Part shown: positions 1 through 6,606 of the stretch, piece by piece
How the letters are laid out: each line of letters starts with the position of its first letter
Numbering within the stretch: the first letter of the stretch is position 1
Assembly (NCBI GenBank): GCA_030149595.1
Contig: JASFBI010000036.1
Span: forward strand, 1 to 9,896
Reading direction: 5' to 3'
DNA: 9,896 nt
DNA from: Desulfobacterales bacterium
GTDB taxonomy: Bacteria > Desulfobacterota > Desulfobacteria > Desulfobacterales > DAOWNP01
Made by a program: the position numbers and the translations under genes
The notes under the pieces: generated by a model
Told to the model about the DNA's origin: nothing
What the model saw: only the letters and a program-made list of their open reading frames with translations
The model's database searches: none

Positions 1-838
1 GTTCAGTCTCTTCATCATCAACAACTTCTATGTCTTCGTCATCAATCAGCTCAGTCTCTTCATCATCAACAACTTCTATGTCATCGTCATCAATCAGCTC
101 AGCACCCTCATCTTCAACAACTTCTACGTCATCGTCATCAATCAGCTCAGTGTCCACGTCATCAACAACTTCTATGTCTTCGTCATCAATCAGCTCAGTA
201 TCCACGTCATCAACAATTTCTATGTCATCGTCATCAATCAGCTCAGTGTCCACGTCATCAACAATTTCTACATCTTCATCATCAATCAGCTCAGTGTCAG
301 TTCCCTTGTCATTGTCAGGGGTATCTTTTGATATATTATTTATTAATTCTCTTAATTTATCCAGTTTGTTTTTTGAATCATTAATTTTATTGTTATCTAA
401 TTTTGAAATGATTTCATTAACAAGATCTAATATATTATAAATTTCATCTATTGATCCGCTTCCCATTTTATCTGAAAATTTATCCATTAAATTATTTTTT
501 GCTTCATTTGACATTACAAAGACATTTGATGTGTTTATGTTTACTCCCTGTGGATTTTGGTTTTCTTTATATAATTTATTAAGATCTTTGTTAATAGATG
601 ATCTAACACTGTTTAAATTTTTTAATTTTGCTTTAATTAACCTTGGATTATCTCCGGTATTCCAGATTTTTTTAACTAATATTTCAGAATCTATGGTATT
701 GATTGTTGAAAAGCTGATGTCATTTACAAAAAATTGAGTTAGTGTATTTAAAAATTTGTATTTTGGTGAATTTATGTTTTTGTACTTTAAATTTAAAATG
801 GTTGTTTTAATATCTGATAAAGTGATTTGAGTATTCAA
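1..838 (-). CDS. Acidic repeat protein of unknown function (5' part; runs off the left edge)
   Basis: The gene reads leftwards and is cut by the window edge after 279 codons. The start chosen is TTG at 838-836, because AGGAG (849-845 on the minus strand) lies 6 nt upstream and no ATG near the 5' end has such a site. The protein opens MNTQITLSDIKTTILNL. Residues 1 to about 175 are Lys/Asn/Ile-rich and look helical, with no signal peptide or membrane segment. Residues 183-278 are six copies of a 16-residue unit such as ELIDDEDIEVVDDVDT, so the visible C-terminal part is strongly negative and probably extended. I do not recognise the N-terminal domain. The gene is divergent from the ParA cluster, and a neighbour there (2021-2473) also ends in a Glu/Asp/Val-rich tail, so a shared role is possible but unproven. 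The Ser-rich frame on the opposite strand is a by-product of the repeats. Confidence 0.82.
   Translation of the reverse strand, partial: MNTQITLSDIKTTILNLKYKNINSPKYKFLNTLTQFFVNDISFSTINTIDSEILVKKIWNTGDNPRLIKAKLKNLNSVRSSINKDLNKLYKENQNPQGVNINTSNVFVMSNEAKNNLMDKFSDKMGSGSIDEIYNILDLVNEIISKLDNNKINDSKNKLDKLRELINNISKDTPDNDKGTDTELIDDEDVEIVDDVDTELIDDDDIEIVDDVDTELIDDEDIEVVDDVDTELIDDDDVEVVEDEGAELIDDDDIEVVDDEETELIDDEDIEVVDDEETE
5..292 (-). repeat. Six tandem 48-bp repeats coding an acidic 16-residue unit
   Basis: The 12-mer atcaatcagctc recurs on the plus strand at 41, 89, 137, 185, 233 and 281, exactly 48 bp apart. This gives six complete units from 292 down to 5, and another begins at 4. In the minus-strand frame each encodes ELIDD[ED]D[IV]E[VI]V[DE]D followed by VDT, EET or EGA. 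Variation is concentrated at the VDT/EET/EGA end and in E/D choices. 48 is a multiple of 3, so changes in copy number keep the frame. Confidence 0.95.
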
Positions 839-887
839 AAAAAGCTCCTGATTTTAAGAAGATAAGGGAAAAAATAAATATGTTCAG

Positions 888-903
888 GCCATGCCGGTTA
901 TAC
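888..903 (-). repeat. Dispersed 16-bp repeat, copy 1 (minus orientation)
   Basis: The minus strand reads GTATAACCGGCATGGC here, identical to 5294-5309 on the plus strand. Past the exact match both copies continue similarly (a CAT followed by a T-rich ATTTATTTT or TTATTCTTT stretch). The repeat unit may therefore be nearer 35-40 bp. Both copies lie between genes and are GC-rich relative to their surroundings. Confidence 0.7.
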
Positions 904-1098
904 AAGATGAGATACTTAAAGAACATCATTTTAATTTTCAACTGCTAAAAATTTTAAAACTCTATATAGAATATAAGCTATTTACCGCAAAAAATCTTGG
1001 TATATATTGTGTATAAAAAATATTTTGTTTAGTTCTGTAACAGCCTGTCGACATAATTATAAAATATTACAGTCAAAACAGCTATTTAATATAAAAAC

Positions 1099-1128
1099 TT
1101 TACATGTTATATTTTTTTATGTTATTAT
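1099..1128 (+). promoter_or_regulatory. Candidate sigma-70-type promoter of the ParA gene, possibly leaderless
   Basis: TTTACA at 1099-1104 (5 of 6 matches to TTGACA) and TATTAT at 1123-1128 (5 of 6 to TATAAT) are separated by 18 bp. Transcription would start about 7 nt downstream, near 1135, which is the A of the ParA start codon. No Shine-Dalgarno sequence precedes that ATG. The region is very AT-rich, so a chance match is quite possible. Confidence 0.4.
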
Positions 1129-1134
1129 TTTTAT

Positions 1135-1887
1135 ATGTCGCAAATATTATCTATAGTTAATTATAAAGATGGTACTGGTAAAACTACCTCAGCTGTAAAC
1201 TTAGCTGTATCTTTTGCTCTTTTAGAAAAGAGAACACTTCTTGTAGATTGTGATCCTGTTGGAGATGCAGGTAAACTTTTAAGAGTTGACACAGAAAGGC
1301 AATTAACTCTTTTTGACTTAATGGTAAAAAAAAATACTGGTAACGACTGTAATGTAAAAACAAATTTTGATATGCTTGATTTTATTGCATCAGATTTAAA
1401 TCTTTTATCAATAAAAAAGCAACTTTCTTTAAAACCTTTTAAAGAAAGAATATTAAGAGCATCTGTTATTGATTTAAAAAAAGATTATGATTATATAATA
1501 TTAGATATTCCGTCTTTATTTGGATTTATTACATACAGTGTATATGTAGCATCGGACTGGCTTTTTCTTCCTGTAGATTTAAGATCTCAGTATCCTGATG
1601 AAGTTTTATTTAATCAGGTAAAAATTATTAGTGATATAAAAAAAAAATTTAATCTGTCTTTAAAAATTGGCGGTGTTTTTTTTACAAGGTGCGATAGTAA
1701 GCAGATTAAAACTTTTTCAGCTAAAAATGAGTTAAATGCCATGCCATTTAATCTTTTTTTAACTCAAATCCCTGAATCTAACCCTGATTTTTTAAATAGT
1801 CCAGTAGCTTTAAAAGATTTAAAATCAAAAGAAGCTGTTGCTTATTTGAAATTAGCTTCAGAATTAATACTCTTTTTTAATAAATAG
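1135..1887 (+). CDS. ParA/Soj-family partition-type ATPase
   Basis: A 250-aa protein, the normal length for chromosomal ParA/Soj/MinD-type cytoplasmic ATPases. The deviant Walker A is K11-D-G-T-G-K16-T-T, keeping the signature lysine K11 but with Asp where KGGxGKT has its first Gly. Walker A' is LLVDCDP (D38, D40), and Walker B is IILDIPS around D124. Family members bind DNA or membrane as ATP dimers and position plasmids, chromosomes or protein complexes. No ParB is encoded in the window, so the cargo is unknown. The ATG has no SD and lies just downstream of a promoter-like sequence. It heads a same-strand cluster (gaps of 133 and 43 bp) with two unrecognised proteins, which are the best candidates for its partners. 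It could be an orphan ParA-like positioning factor rather than a segregation protein. Confidence 0.9.
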   Translation: MSQILSIVNYKDGTGKTTSAVNLAVSFALLEKRTLLVDCDPVGDAGKLLRVDTERQLTLFDLMVKKNTGNDCNVKTNFDMLDFIASDLNLLSIKKQLSLKPFKERILRASVIDLKKDYDYIILDIPSLFGFITYSVYVASDWLFLPVDLRSQYPDEVLFNQVKIISDIKKKFNLSLKIGGVFFTRCDSKQIKTFSAKNELNAMPFNLFLTQIPESNPDFLNSPVALKDLKSKEAVAYLKLASELILFFNK

Positions 1888-2020
1888 GGTAAAAAAATCC
1901 AGATCAGTTTCATGGTCATTTTTAAAAATGTAATTTTTTGAATCTTTACAAAAAATAATAATTTTAGTTAGTCTATTATCTATCAATAGTTTTTAAAAAT
2001 CTTAAAATTTGGAGGGATAA

Positions 2021-2473
2021 GTGAAAATTACAGATTCTGAAGTTATTAAAAATTCTGAAAAAGAGTTGATTGATGCCATAACAGGAGATCTTGACTGGGA
2101 GGCCATAGAGAATGTTTTTAAAAAAAAGCACAGTCTATCTTTGGAAGATGATGTGGAGTATAAAGATGGTGATCTTGTAATATATAATAATGCAATTGCA
2201 TATAAATTGAATTTTGATGTAAGAATTTCCCTTTCAGTGCTTTTTGACAGGCAGGGTGATTGTTTAGATATTACTACACCTAATATAAATGAAAAAACAG
2301 AAGGTGTAGAGGTGGTGGAAGATATAATAGAAGATACAGAGCCAGTGGATGATGTGCTTGAAAATAATAAGCAAGATGAAAAGCAGGGAAATCTTGATTT
2401 GGCTGAAAATGGCAGTAAATCAGAAAAAGCTGAAAAATTGTCCAGGATGATTTCAGAAATAAATAAGGAATAG
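2021..2473 (+). CDS. Hypothetical protein with acidic C-terminal tail
   Basis: A 150-aa protein of unrecognised family. The GTG start is supported by a strong SD, GGAGG at 2011-2015, 5 nt upstream. Residues 1 to about 88 look like a compact alpha/beta domain (DLDWEAIENVF, then YKDGDLVIYNNAIAYKLNFDVRI-type strands). Residues from about 90 on are low complexity, rich in Glu, Asp and Val (GVEVVEDIIEDTEPVDDV), and end in a short amphipathic helix-like stretch (KAEKLSRMISEINKE). There is no signal peptide, membrane segment or Cys motif. It lies 133 bp after the ParA gene and 43 bp before the zinc-ribbon gene on the same strand, so co-expression with both is likely. The tail resembles the repeats of the divergent acidic gene in composition, which may reflect convergence. 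Confidence 0.82.
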   Translation: MKITDSEVIKNSEKELIDAITGDLDWEAIENVFKKKHSLSLEDDVEYKDGDLVIYNNAIAYKLNFDVRISLSVLFDRQGDCLDITTPNINEKTEGVEVVEDIIEDTEPVDDVLENNKQDEKQGNLDLAENGSKSEKAEKLSRMISEINKE

Positions 2474-2516
2474 TGTATAAAAATATTTTTTTTAAATTAA
2501 AAAAGTTATAAGGATT

Positions 2517-4043
2517 ATGAACATAGAAAAAAATACCGGGGAAAATAAAATAGCTGAAGTCAGATCTAAATTTGATGTTATTCTTGTAAAAGAGATAACG
2601 CGTTTAATTGAGATAAATGATGAAAGTATACAAGCTATCTCTTTTAATATGGTAACACTTTCTTGTCTTTTTCTTTTAGTAGAGAGAGAAAATGAGATAA
2701 AAAAAATATCAGATAATTCAATAGAACGTTATACAGAAAGTAGTTTATTAAAAGAGGTTATTGAAGTTACAGGCAGTGGGCAGACAATTGATGATAATAT
2801 TGATAAAGATCTTTTGGAAGCTTTTGAAAAGCTTGCTGAAATTGGTTATGTTAATATAAAAAAAGATAGATATTATCTTCAATTACCAGCTTTTGCTGTT
2901 GTAAATTTTATAAACAGTCTTTTTCCTGATATGTCAGGTATGAATCTGGTGGCTTTTGTAAATCAGATGGTAGATGAAGTGCTTACCAATAGAAAAAGTA
3001 TTGATGATGGTCTTGAACAATTCCAAGTGACGCTGGAGACAAGAGGTGTAGCACTACATAATCAAGAAAAAAAGAATTTTAATAAGCCGGCAGATGATCT
3101 TAAATTACCGGTACAGGATGAAGTTGATAAAAAAAAGCAAAAAAATAAATTAGCAAAACAAATATCTTCATTACGTTCAATAGTAAAAAAAAAAACAGGA
3201 GTACCTAATATTATAACAAGCAGTTATTCTAGAAAAGTTAAGATAAAGGCTGTATTTGACAAAAAAGAATATCAGGAAGATATTGAACAACCTGTTCAAA
3301 AACATAAAACAGAACAATCAGAGCAGAAAAAAGATGTTTCTGTTCATGAAAATGAAGAAAAAAAGAGTGAGGCTGAAAATTTAATAAATCATGATAATGT
3401 TTTATCTTCTGATATGACAGAAGAGATGGCTGACTTGTCAAAAGATGAAACCATGATAAATTCTGAGTCTGAAGAAACTGGTACGGGGGATTTAAATATA
3501 GCTGAAAACATATCTACTACAGCTGTTAAAAAAGAATCAGGAGCAGATGTCCAGAAACAGATCAAAGATGAAGTTGCAAGGCTGGTTTCAGAAGAATTAA
3601 AAAAGCAGGAAATAGAAAAAAATGTGGAATCTAAAGAGATTGCTGAAAAAACTTTTGATGATAAAGATCATAAAACAGATATTGAAAATAAAATAAAAAT
3701 GTTTGAGAATTCAATGTCTATTGTCTGTCCTGTCTGCAATCAGGGTAAAATTTCCTCTGAAACAACTGAATCTGAAAAAGAGTACTATTCATGTTCAAAT
3801 GAACACTGCAGTTTTATCAGTTGGGGCAAACCATATCCTTATAAATGTCCTATATGTCAAAATCCTTTTCTGATTGAATCATTACATGATCCTTTAAAAC
3901 CTCCTGGTCTTAAATGTCCCAGAGCTATGTGCCCGTATAGTCAGGAAAATACAAATCCTCCTTTAGAAACTCCTTTGCCTGAAACATCTGTAAAGCCCAA
4001 AAAAAAGGTTAGACGGGTAAGAAGGGTGCGTAAAAAGTCATAA
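2517..4043 (+). CDS. Hypothetical protein with long charged linker and topoisomerase-I-like zinc ribbons
   Basis: A 508-aa protein with three parts. Residues 1 to about 180 form a predicted helical domain containing a winged-helix-like stretch around 95-135 (LLEAFEKLAEIGYVNIKKDRYYLQL). Residues about 185-395 are a long Lys/Glu-rich, probably disordered or coiled linker. Residues 400-475 hold two Cys4 zinc ribbons, C404/C407 with C426/C431 and C444/C447 with C467/C472, followed by a basic tail (KPKKKVRRVRRVRKKS). The motifs CPVC, CSNEHCSF, WGKPYPYKCPIC and KCPR closely resemble the C-terminal zinc domains of bacterial topoisomerase I, which bind single-stranded DNA, but no topoisomerase catalytic core is present. 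I infer a cytoplasmic DNA-binding protein acting with the ParA-like ATPase. The ATG has AAGG 3 nt upstream, a short but usable spacing. The family is not recognised. Confidence 0.85.
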   Translation: MNIEKNTGENKIAEVRSKFDVILVKEITRLIEINDESIQAISFNMVTLSCLFLLVERENEIKKISDNSIERYTESSLLKEVIEVTGSGQTIDDNIDKDLLEAFEKLAEIGYVNIKKDRYYLQLPAFAVVNFINSLFPDMSGMNLVAFVNQMVDEVLTNRKSIDDGLEQFQVTLETRGVALHNQEKKNFNKPADDLKLPVQDEVDKKKQKNKLAKQISSLRSIVKKKTGVPNIITSSYSRKVKIKAVFDKKEYQEDIEQPVQKHKTEQSEQKKDVSVHENEEKKSEAENLINHDNVLSSDMTEEMADLSKDETMINSESEETGTGDLNIAENISTTAVKKESGADVQKQIKDEVARLVSEELKKQEIEKNVESKEIAEKTFDDKDHKTDIENKIKMFENSMSIVCPVCNQGKISSETTESEKEYYSCSNEHCSFISWGKPYPYKCPICQNPFLIESLHDPLKPPGLKCPRAMCPYSQENTNPPLETPLPETSVKPKKKVRRVRRVRKKS

Positions 4044-4188
4044 AAATATTTTATTTAAAGTTTTTTTTGGTTAAACGTCTCTTAATAGCTTGCTTTTTAA
4101 GCAAAAAATAATCTATTATCTGCATTGTTGATTATAGGTGTATAGCTGTTTAAAAAAAATGGTACTACTATAGCATATATGTTTTTTT

Positions 4189-4192
4189 GGAG
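4189..4192 (+). promoter_or_regulatory. Ribosome binding site of mqnE
   Basis: GGAG lies 5 nt before the ATG at 4198 and fixes that start. The 154 bp before mqnE are AT-rich. A 6-bp hairpin (TTGCTT at 4090-4095 with AAGCAA at 4099-4104) lies after the zinc-ribbon gene, but it is followed by A, not T, residues on the plus strand, so it is not a convincing terminator. Confidence 0.6.
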
Positions 4193-4197
4193 TTTAA

Positions 4198-5283
4198 ATG
4201 AATATATCTTTTTTAGATAAAAATCTGGAAAAAATTGCTGCAAAGGTTATAGATAACAACCGGCTTGATTTTAATGATGGTGTAACTCTTTATAAAAGCT
4301 CGGATATTATTGGAATAGGGAGTATTGCTGATTATGTAAAAACAAAACTTCATAATAACTGTGCTTATTTTGTTTATAATCAGCATATAAATTATACGAA
4401 TATTTGTAGCAGTAAATGTAAATTTTGTGCTTTTGCAAAAGATCGTGGTGAGACAGGTGCTTTTACTTTTTCCATAAAAGAGATTGAAGATAAATTAAAA
4501 GAGCGGATAGATGAGCCTGTAAGGGAAATTCATGTTGTAGGAGGAATAAATTCTGAACTTTCCATAGATTATTATACAGATCTTATAAAAACAATTAAAA
4601 AAATACGCCCGAATGCTGTAGTTAAAGCTTTTACAGCAGTAGAGATAGATAATATTTCAAAGATATCAGGTCTTGATATAGAGAATACAATTTCTGTGTT
4701 AAAAGATGCTGGGCTTGAAATGATGCCTGGAGGAGGTGCAGAAATTATGAGCAGTAGAGTAAGGAAAAAGCTTTTTCCCAATAAAATTTCTGCGCCAGAG
4801 TGGTTGGATGTTATGAAAATAGCCCATAGAGCAGGAATAGTTTCAAATGCTACTATGCTTTACGGGCATATTGAAACCATAGAGGAACGTGTTAGGCATC
4901 TGATAAAATTAAGAGAGCTGCAGGATAAAACAAATGGTTTTTCAGCTTTTATACCCCTTGCATTTCATTCTAAAAATACCAGTATGTCAGATATTGACAG
5001 AACAACAGGCATAGATGATCTTAAAAATATAGCAGTTGCCCGTTTAATGTTAGATAATTTTGCTCATATTAAGGCATACTGGGTAATGATAGGAGAAAAA
5101 CTTGCTCAGGTTGCACTATCTTTTGGAGCTGATGACTTAGATGGTACTATTATAGAAGAAAAAATAACTCATATGGCAGGAGCAGAAACATCTAAAGGGT
5201 TAAGTAGAGAGAAGATGCTTTATTTAATAAAATCTGCAGGTAAAACTCCAATAGAACGGGATTCTTTTTATAATCCAGTATAA
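4198..5283 (+). CDS. mqnE: Aminodeoxyfutalosine synthase (radical SAM, menaquinone synthesis)
   Basis: A 361-aa protein, the usual length for MqnE. It carries the radical-SAM cysteines C70-x3-C74-x2-C77 in the sequence NYTNICSSKCKFCAF, which bind the 4Fe-4S cluster. Other family hallmarks are VVGGINSEL (113-121), VVKAFTAVEI (141-150), PGGGAEI (177-183) and GHIET (223-227). AFTAVEI favours MqnE, whereas the downstream paralogue has FSPPEI. The enzyme uses an adenosyl radical to join its enolpyruvyl-benzoate substrate to adenosine, giving aminodeoxyfutalosine early in the futalosine pathway to menaquinone. It acts in the cytoplasm. mqnC lies 115 bp downstream on the same strand. mqnA, mqnB and mqnD are not in the window. 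The separate MqnE and MqnC calls rest on motif memory; membership of the MqnC/MqnE group is very secure. Confidence 0.92.
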   Translation: MNISFLDKNLEKIAAKVIDNNRLDFNDGVTLYKSSDIIGIGSIADYVKTKLHNNCAYFVYNQHINYTNICSSKCKFCAFAKDRGETGAFTFSIKEIEDKLKERIDEPVREIHVVGGINSELSIDYYTDLIKTIKKIRPNAVVKAFTAVEIDNISKISGLDIENTISVLKDAGLEMMPGGGAEIMSSRVRKKLFPNKISAPEWLDVMKIAHRAGIVSNATMLYGHIETIEERVRHLIKLRELQDKTNGFSAFIPLAFHSKNTSMSDIDRTTGIDDLKNIAVARLMLDNFAHIKAYWVMIGEKLAQVALSFGADDLDGTIIEEKITHMAGAETSKGLSREKMLYLIKSAGKTPIERDSFYNPV

Positions 5284-5293
5284 AACAGTTTTA

Positions 5294-5309
5294 GTATAAC
5301 CGGCATGGC
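5294..5309 (+). repeat. Dispersed 16-bp repeat, copy 2 (plus orientation)
   Basis: GTATAACCGGCATGGC, identical to the minus strand at 888-903. It begins 11 nt after the mqnE stop codon. It may be a small family of intergenic repeats in this genome or a shared regulatory site. Confidence 0.7.
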
Positions 5310-5345
5310 TGGAGCATGGTTATTCTTTATCGACCACAACAAAAA

Positions 5346-5386
5346 ATGAAAGTTCAATGATTCTAATCATTTGGACGGACTTTCAT
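5346..5386 (+). promoter_or_regulatory. Two-tier hairpin before the mqnC ribosome binding site
   Basis: The outer stem ATGAAAGT (5346-5353) pairs perfectly with ACTTTCAT (5379-5386). An inner stem AATGAT (5356-5361) pairs with ATCATT (5366-5371) around a TCTA loop, with an asymmetric internal bulge. There is no downstream T tract, so it is not an intrinsic terminator. It ends 2 nt before the mqnC SD AAAGG (5389-5393) and could influence translation or mRNA processing between mqnE and mqnC. Confidence 0.5.
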
Positions 5387-5398
5387 ATAAAGGTTTAA

Positions 5399-6469
5399 AT
5401 GGATAACATAGATCAGATATTATGCAAAGTTGCTGAAAACCAAAGATTATCTGTACAGGATGCAAATTTACTTTTAAATAAAGCAGATTTTCTCAAATTA
5501 GGAGAGATGGCTGCAAGAAAAAGAAACAGCCTTTGTCAGGATAAAATAATTACATATGTTGTGGATCGAAATATCAATTATACAAACATTTGTGTGTCGG
5601 GCTGTAAATTATGTGCATTTTATAAAAACCTGGGGCAGGATGGTGGATATGTAATTGAAAAAGAGCTTTTAACAGATAAAATAAAAGAGACAATAGAGCT
5701 TGGAGGAACCCAGATATTACTCCAGGGTGGTATGCATCCTGAGCTTGATATTGATTATTATATTGATCTGTTAACTTTTATAAAAGAGAATTTTACCATA
5801 CATATACATGGTTTTTCTCCTCCTGAAATAGTTTTTATTTCAGAAAAATCTAAATTATCAATTAAAGAAGTTATAAAAAAACTTGTTTCTGCAGGGCTTG
5901 ACTCTATTCCCGGGGGGGGCGCTGAAATACTTGTTGATTCCATAAGAAAAAAAATTTCACCAAACAAATGTTTAAGCGAAAAATGGCTTTCTGTTATGGA
6001 AACAGCACATGTATTAGGTCTTAAAACTACAGCAACTATGATGTTTGGACATATAGAAACAGGGAGTGATATAATAAATCATCTGGATAAAATTCGTTCG
6101 TTACAGGATAGGACATCGGGCTTTACAGCATTTATACCCTGGACATTTCAATCTAAAAATACAAAGCTTTCTTATATAAATCAGGCAGGTTCAGTTTATT
6201 ATTTGAAAATTCTGGCCATATCAAGACTTTTTTTGGATAATATTGATAATATACAGGCTTCATGGGTAACTCAAGGTGAAAAAATAGCACAGATTGCCAT
6301 CACTTTTGGTGCAAATGATTTGGGAAGCACCATGATAGAGGAAAATGTAGTTGCTGCTGCCGGAGTGAAATTCAGGCTTTCTGAAAAATCAATGATCCGT
6401 TTAATTAAAGATGCTGGTTTTATTCCAAAACAGAGAGATTGTTTTTATAATTTTATAAATAAGAAATAA
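5399..6469 (+). CDS. mqnC: Cyclic dehypoxanthinyl futalosine synthase (radical SAM, menaquinone synthesis)
   Basis: A 356-aa protein, full length for MqnC. The radical-SAM cysteines are C65-x3-C69-x2-C72 (NYTNICVSGCKLCAF). Family features in order are LLQGGMHPEL (107-116), IHIHGFSPPEI (134-144), DSIPGGGAEIL (168-178), MMFGHIET (214-221) and FIPWTFQSKNT (245-255). GGMHPEL, SPPEI and FIPWTFQ point to MqnC rather than MqnE. The enzyme cyclises dehypoxanthinyl futalosine to the spiro product that later enzymes turn into the naphthoquinone ring. ATG 5399 is supported by AAAGG 5 nt upstream. It is the last gene of the native-looking left region. No clear terminator follows, and the DNA changes character within 150 bp. 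Confidence 0.93.
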   Translation: MDNIDQILCKVAENQRLSVQDANLLLNKADFLKLGEMAARKRNSLCQDKIITYVVDRNINYTNICVSGCKLCAFYKNLGQDGGYVIEKELLTDKIKETIELGGTQILLQGGMHPELDIDYYIDLLTFIKENFTIHIHGFSPPEIVFISEKSKLSIKEVIKKLVSAGLDSIPGGGAEILVDSIRKKISPNKCLSEKWLSVMETAHVLGLKTTATMMFGHIETGSDIINHLDKIRSLQDRTSGFTAFIPWTFQSKNTKLSYINQAGSVYYLKILAISRLFLDNIDNIQASWVTQGEKIAQIAITFGANDLGSTMIEENVVAAAGVKFRLSEKSMIRLIKDAGFIPKQRDCFYNFINKK

Positions 6470-6606
6470 AAAGATATCCAGAGTACGATACATAGTTGAA
6501 CAGTATTTATTTTTATAACGATGGGCAAAAGGCACGGTTTACAACCATAGACAAAAACAACATAGATATCTGATTCAGGCAGACAGCATTAACATAAAGA
6601 TGAGAT
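6470..6606. other. Junction region between mqnC and the accessory DNA
   Basis: This stretch has no gene, terminator or attC site that I can recognise. GATATC occurs at both ends of it (near 6473 and 6564). The in-frame stop TGA at 6601-6603 closes the permease frame upstream, so the boundary of the imported DNA lies in or just after this stretch. Confidence 0.4.

Larger units (their letters stand above)
839..1134. other. Divergent intergenic region
   Basis: About 300 bp of very AT-rich DNA lie between the acidic repeat gene and the ParA gene, and should hold the promoters for both. I see no convincing ORF or RNA gene. It contains the minus-strand SD (845-849), one copy of a 16-bp repeat that recurs between mqnE and mqnC (888-903), and a plausible plus-strand promoter (1099-1128). 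Confidence 0.6.

Noticed and set aside
5..292. Regular repeats as a CRISPR array
   Set aside because: The 48-bp units are contiguous with no unique spacers, and they are in frame as part of an acidic protein.
30..440. Plus-strand Ser/Thr-rich ORF
   Set aside because: It is the antisense reading of the acidic 48-bp repeats. It has no ribosome binding site, and the minus-strand frame continues open well beyond it to a start with an SD.
1135..4043. Magnetosome-related or plasmid partition locus
   Set aside because: An acidic repeat protein next to a ParA-type ATPase invites this idea, but no magnetosome marker gene, ParB, parS array or replication gene is visible.
4090..4104. TTGCTT-TTT-AAGCAA hairpin as a terminator for the ParA cluster
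   Set aside because: The stem is only 6 bp and is followed by A residues rather than T on the plus strand.
4891..4897. GTTAGGC as the start of the cassette that owns attC1
   Set aside because: It has the expected sequence but lies in the middle of an intact mqnE reading frame, so it is a chance match.
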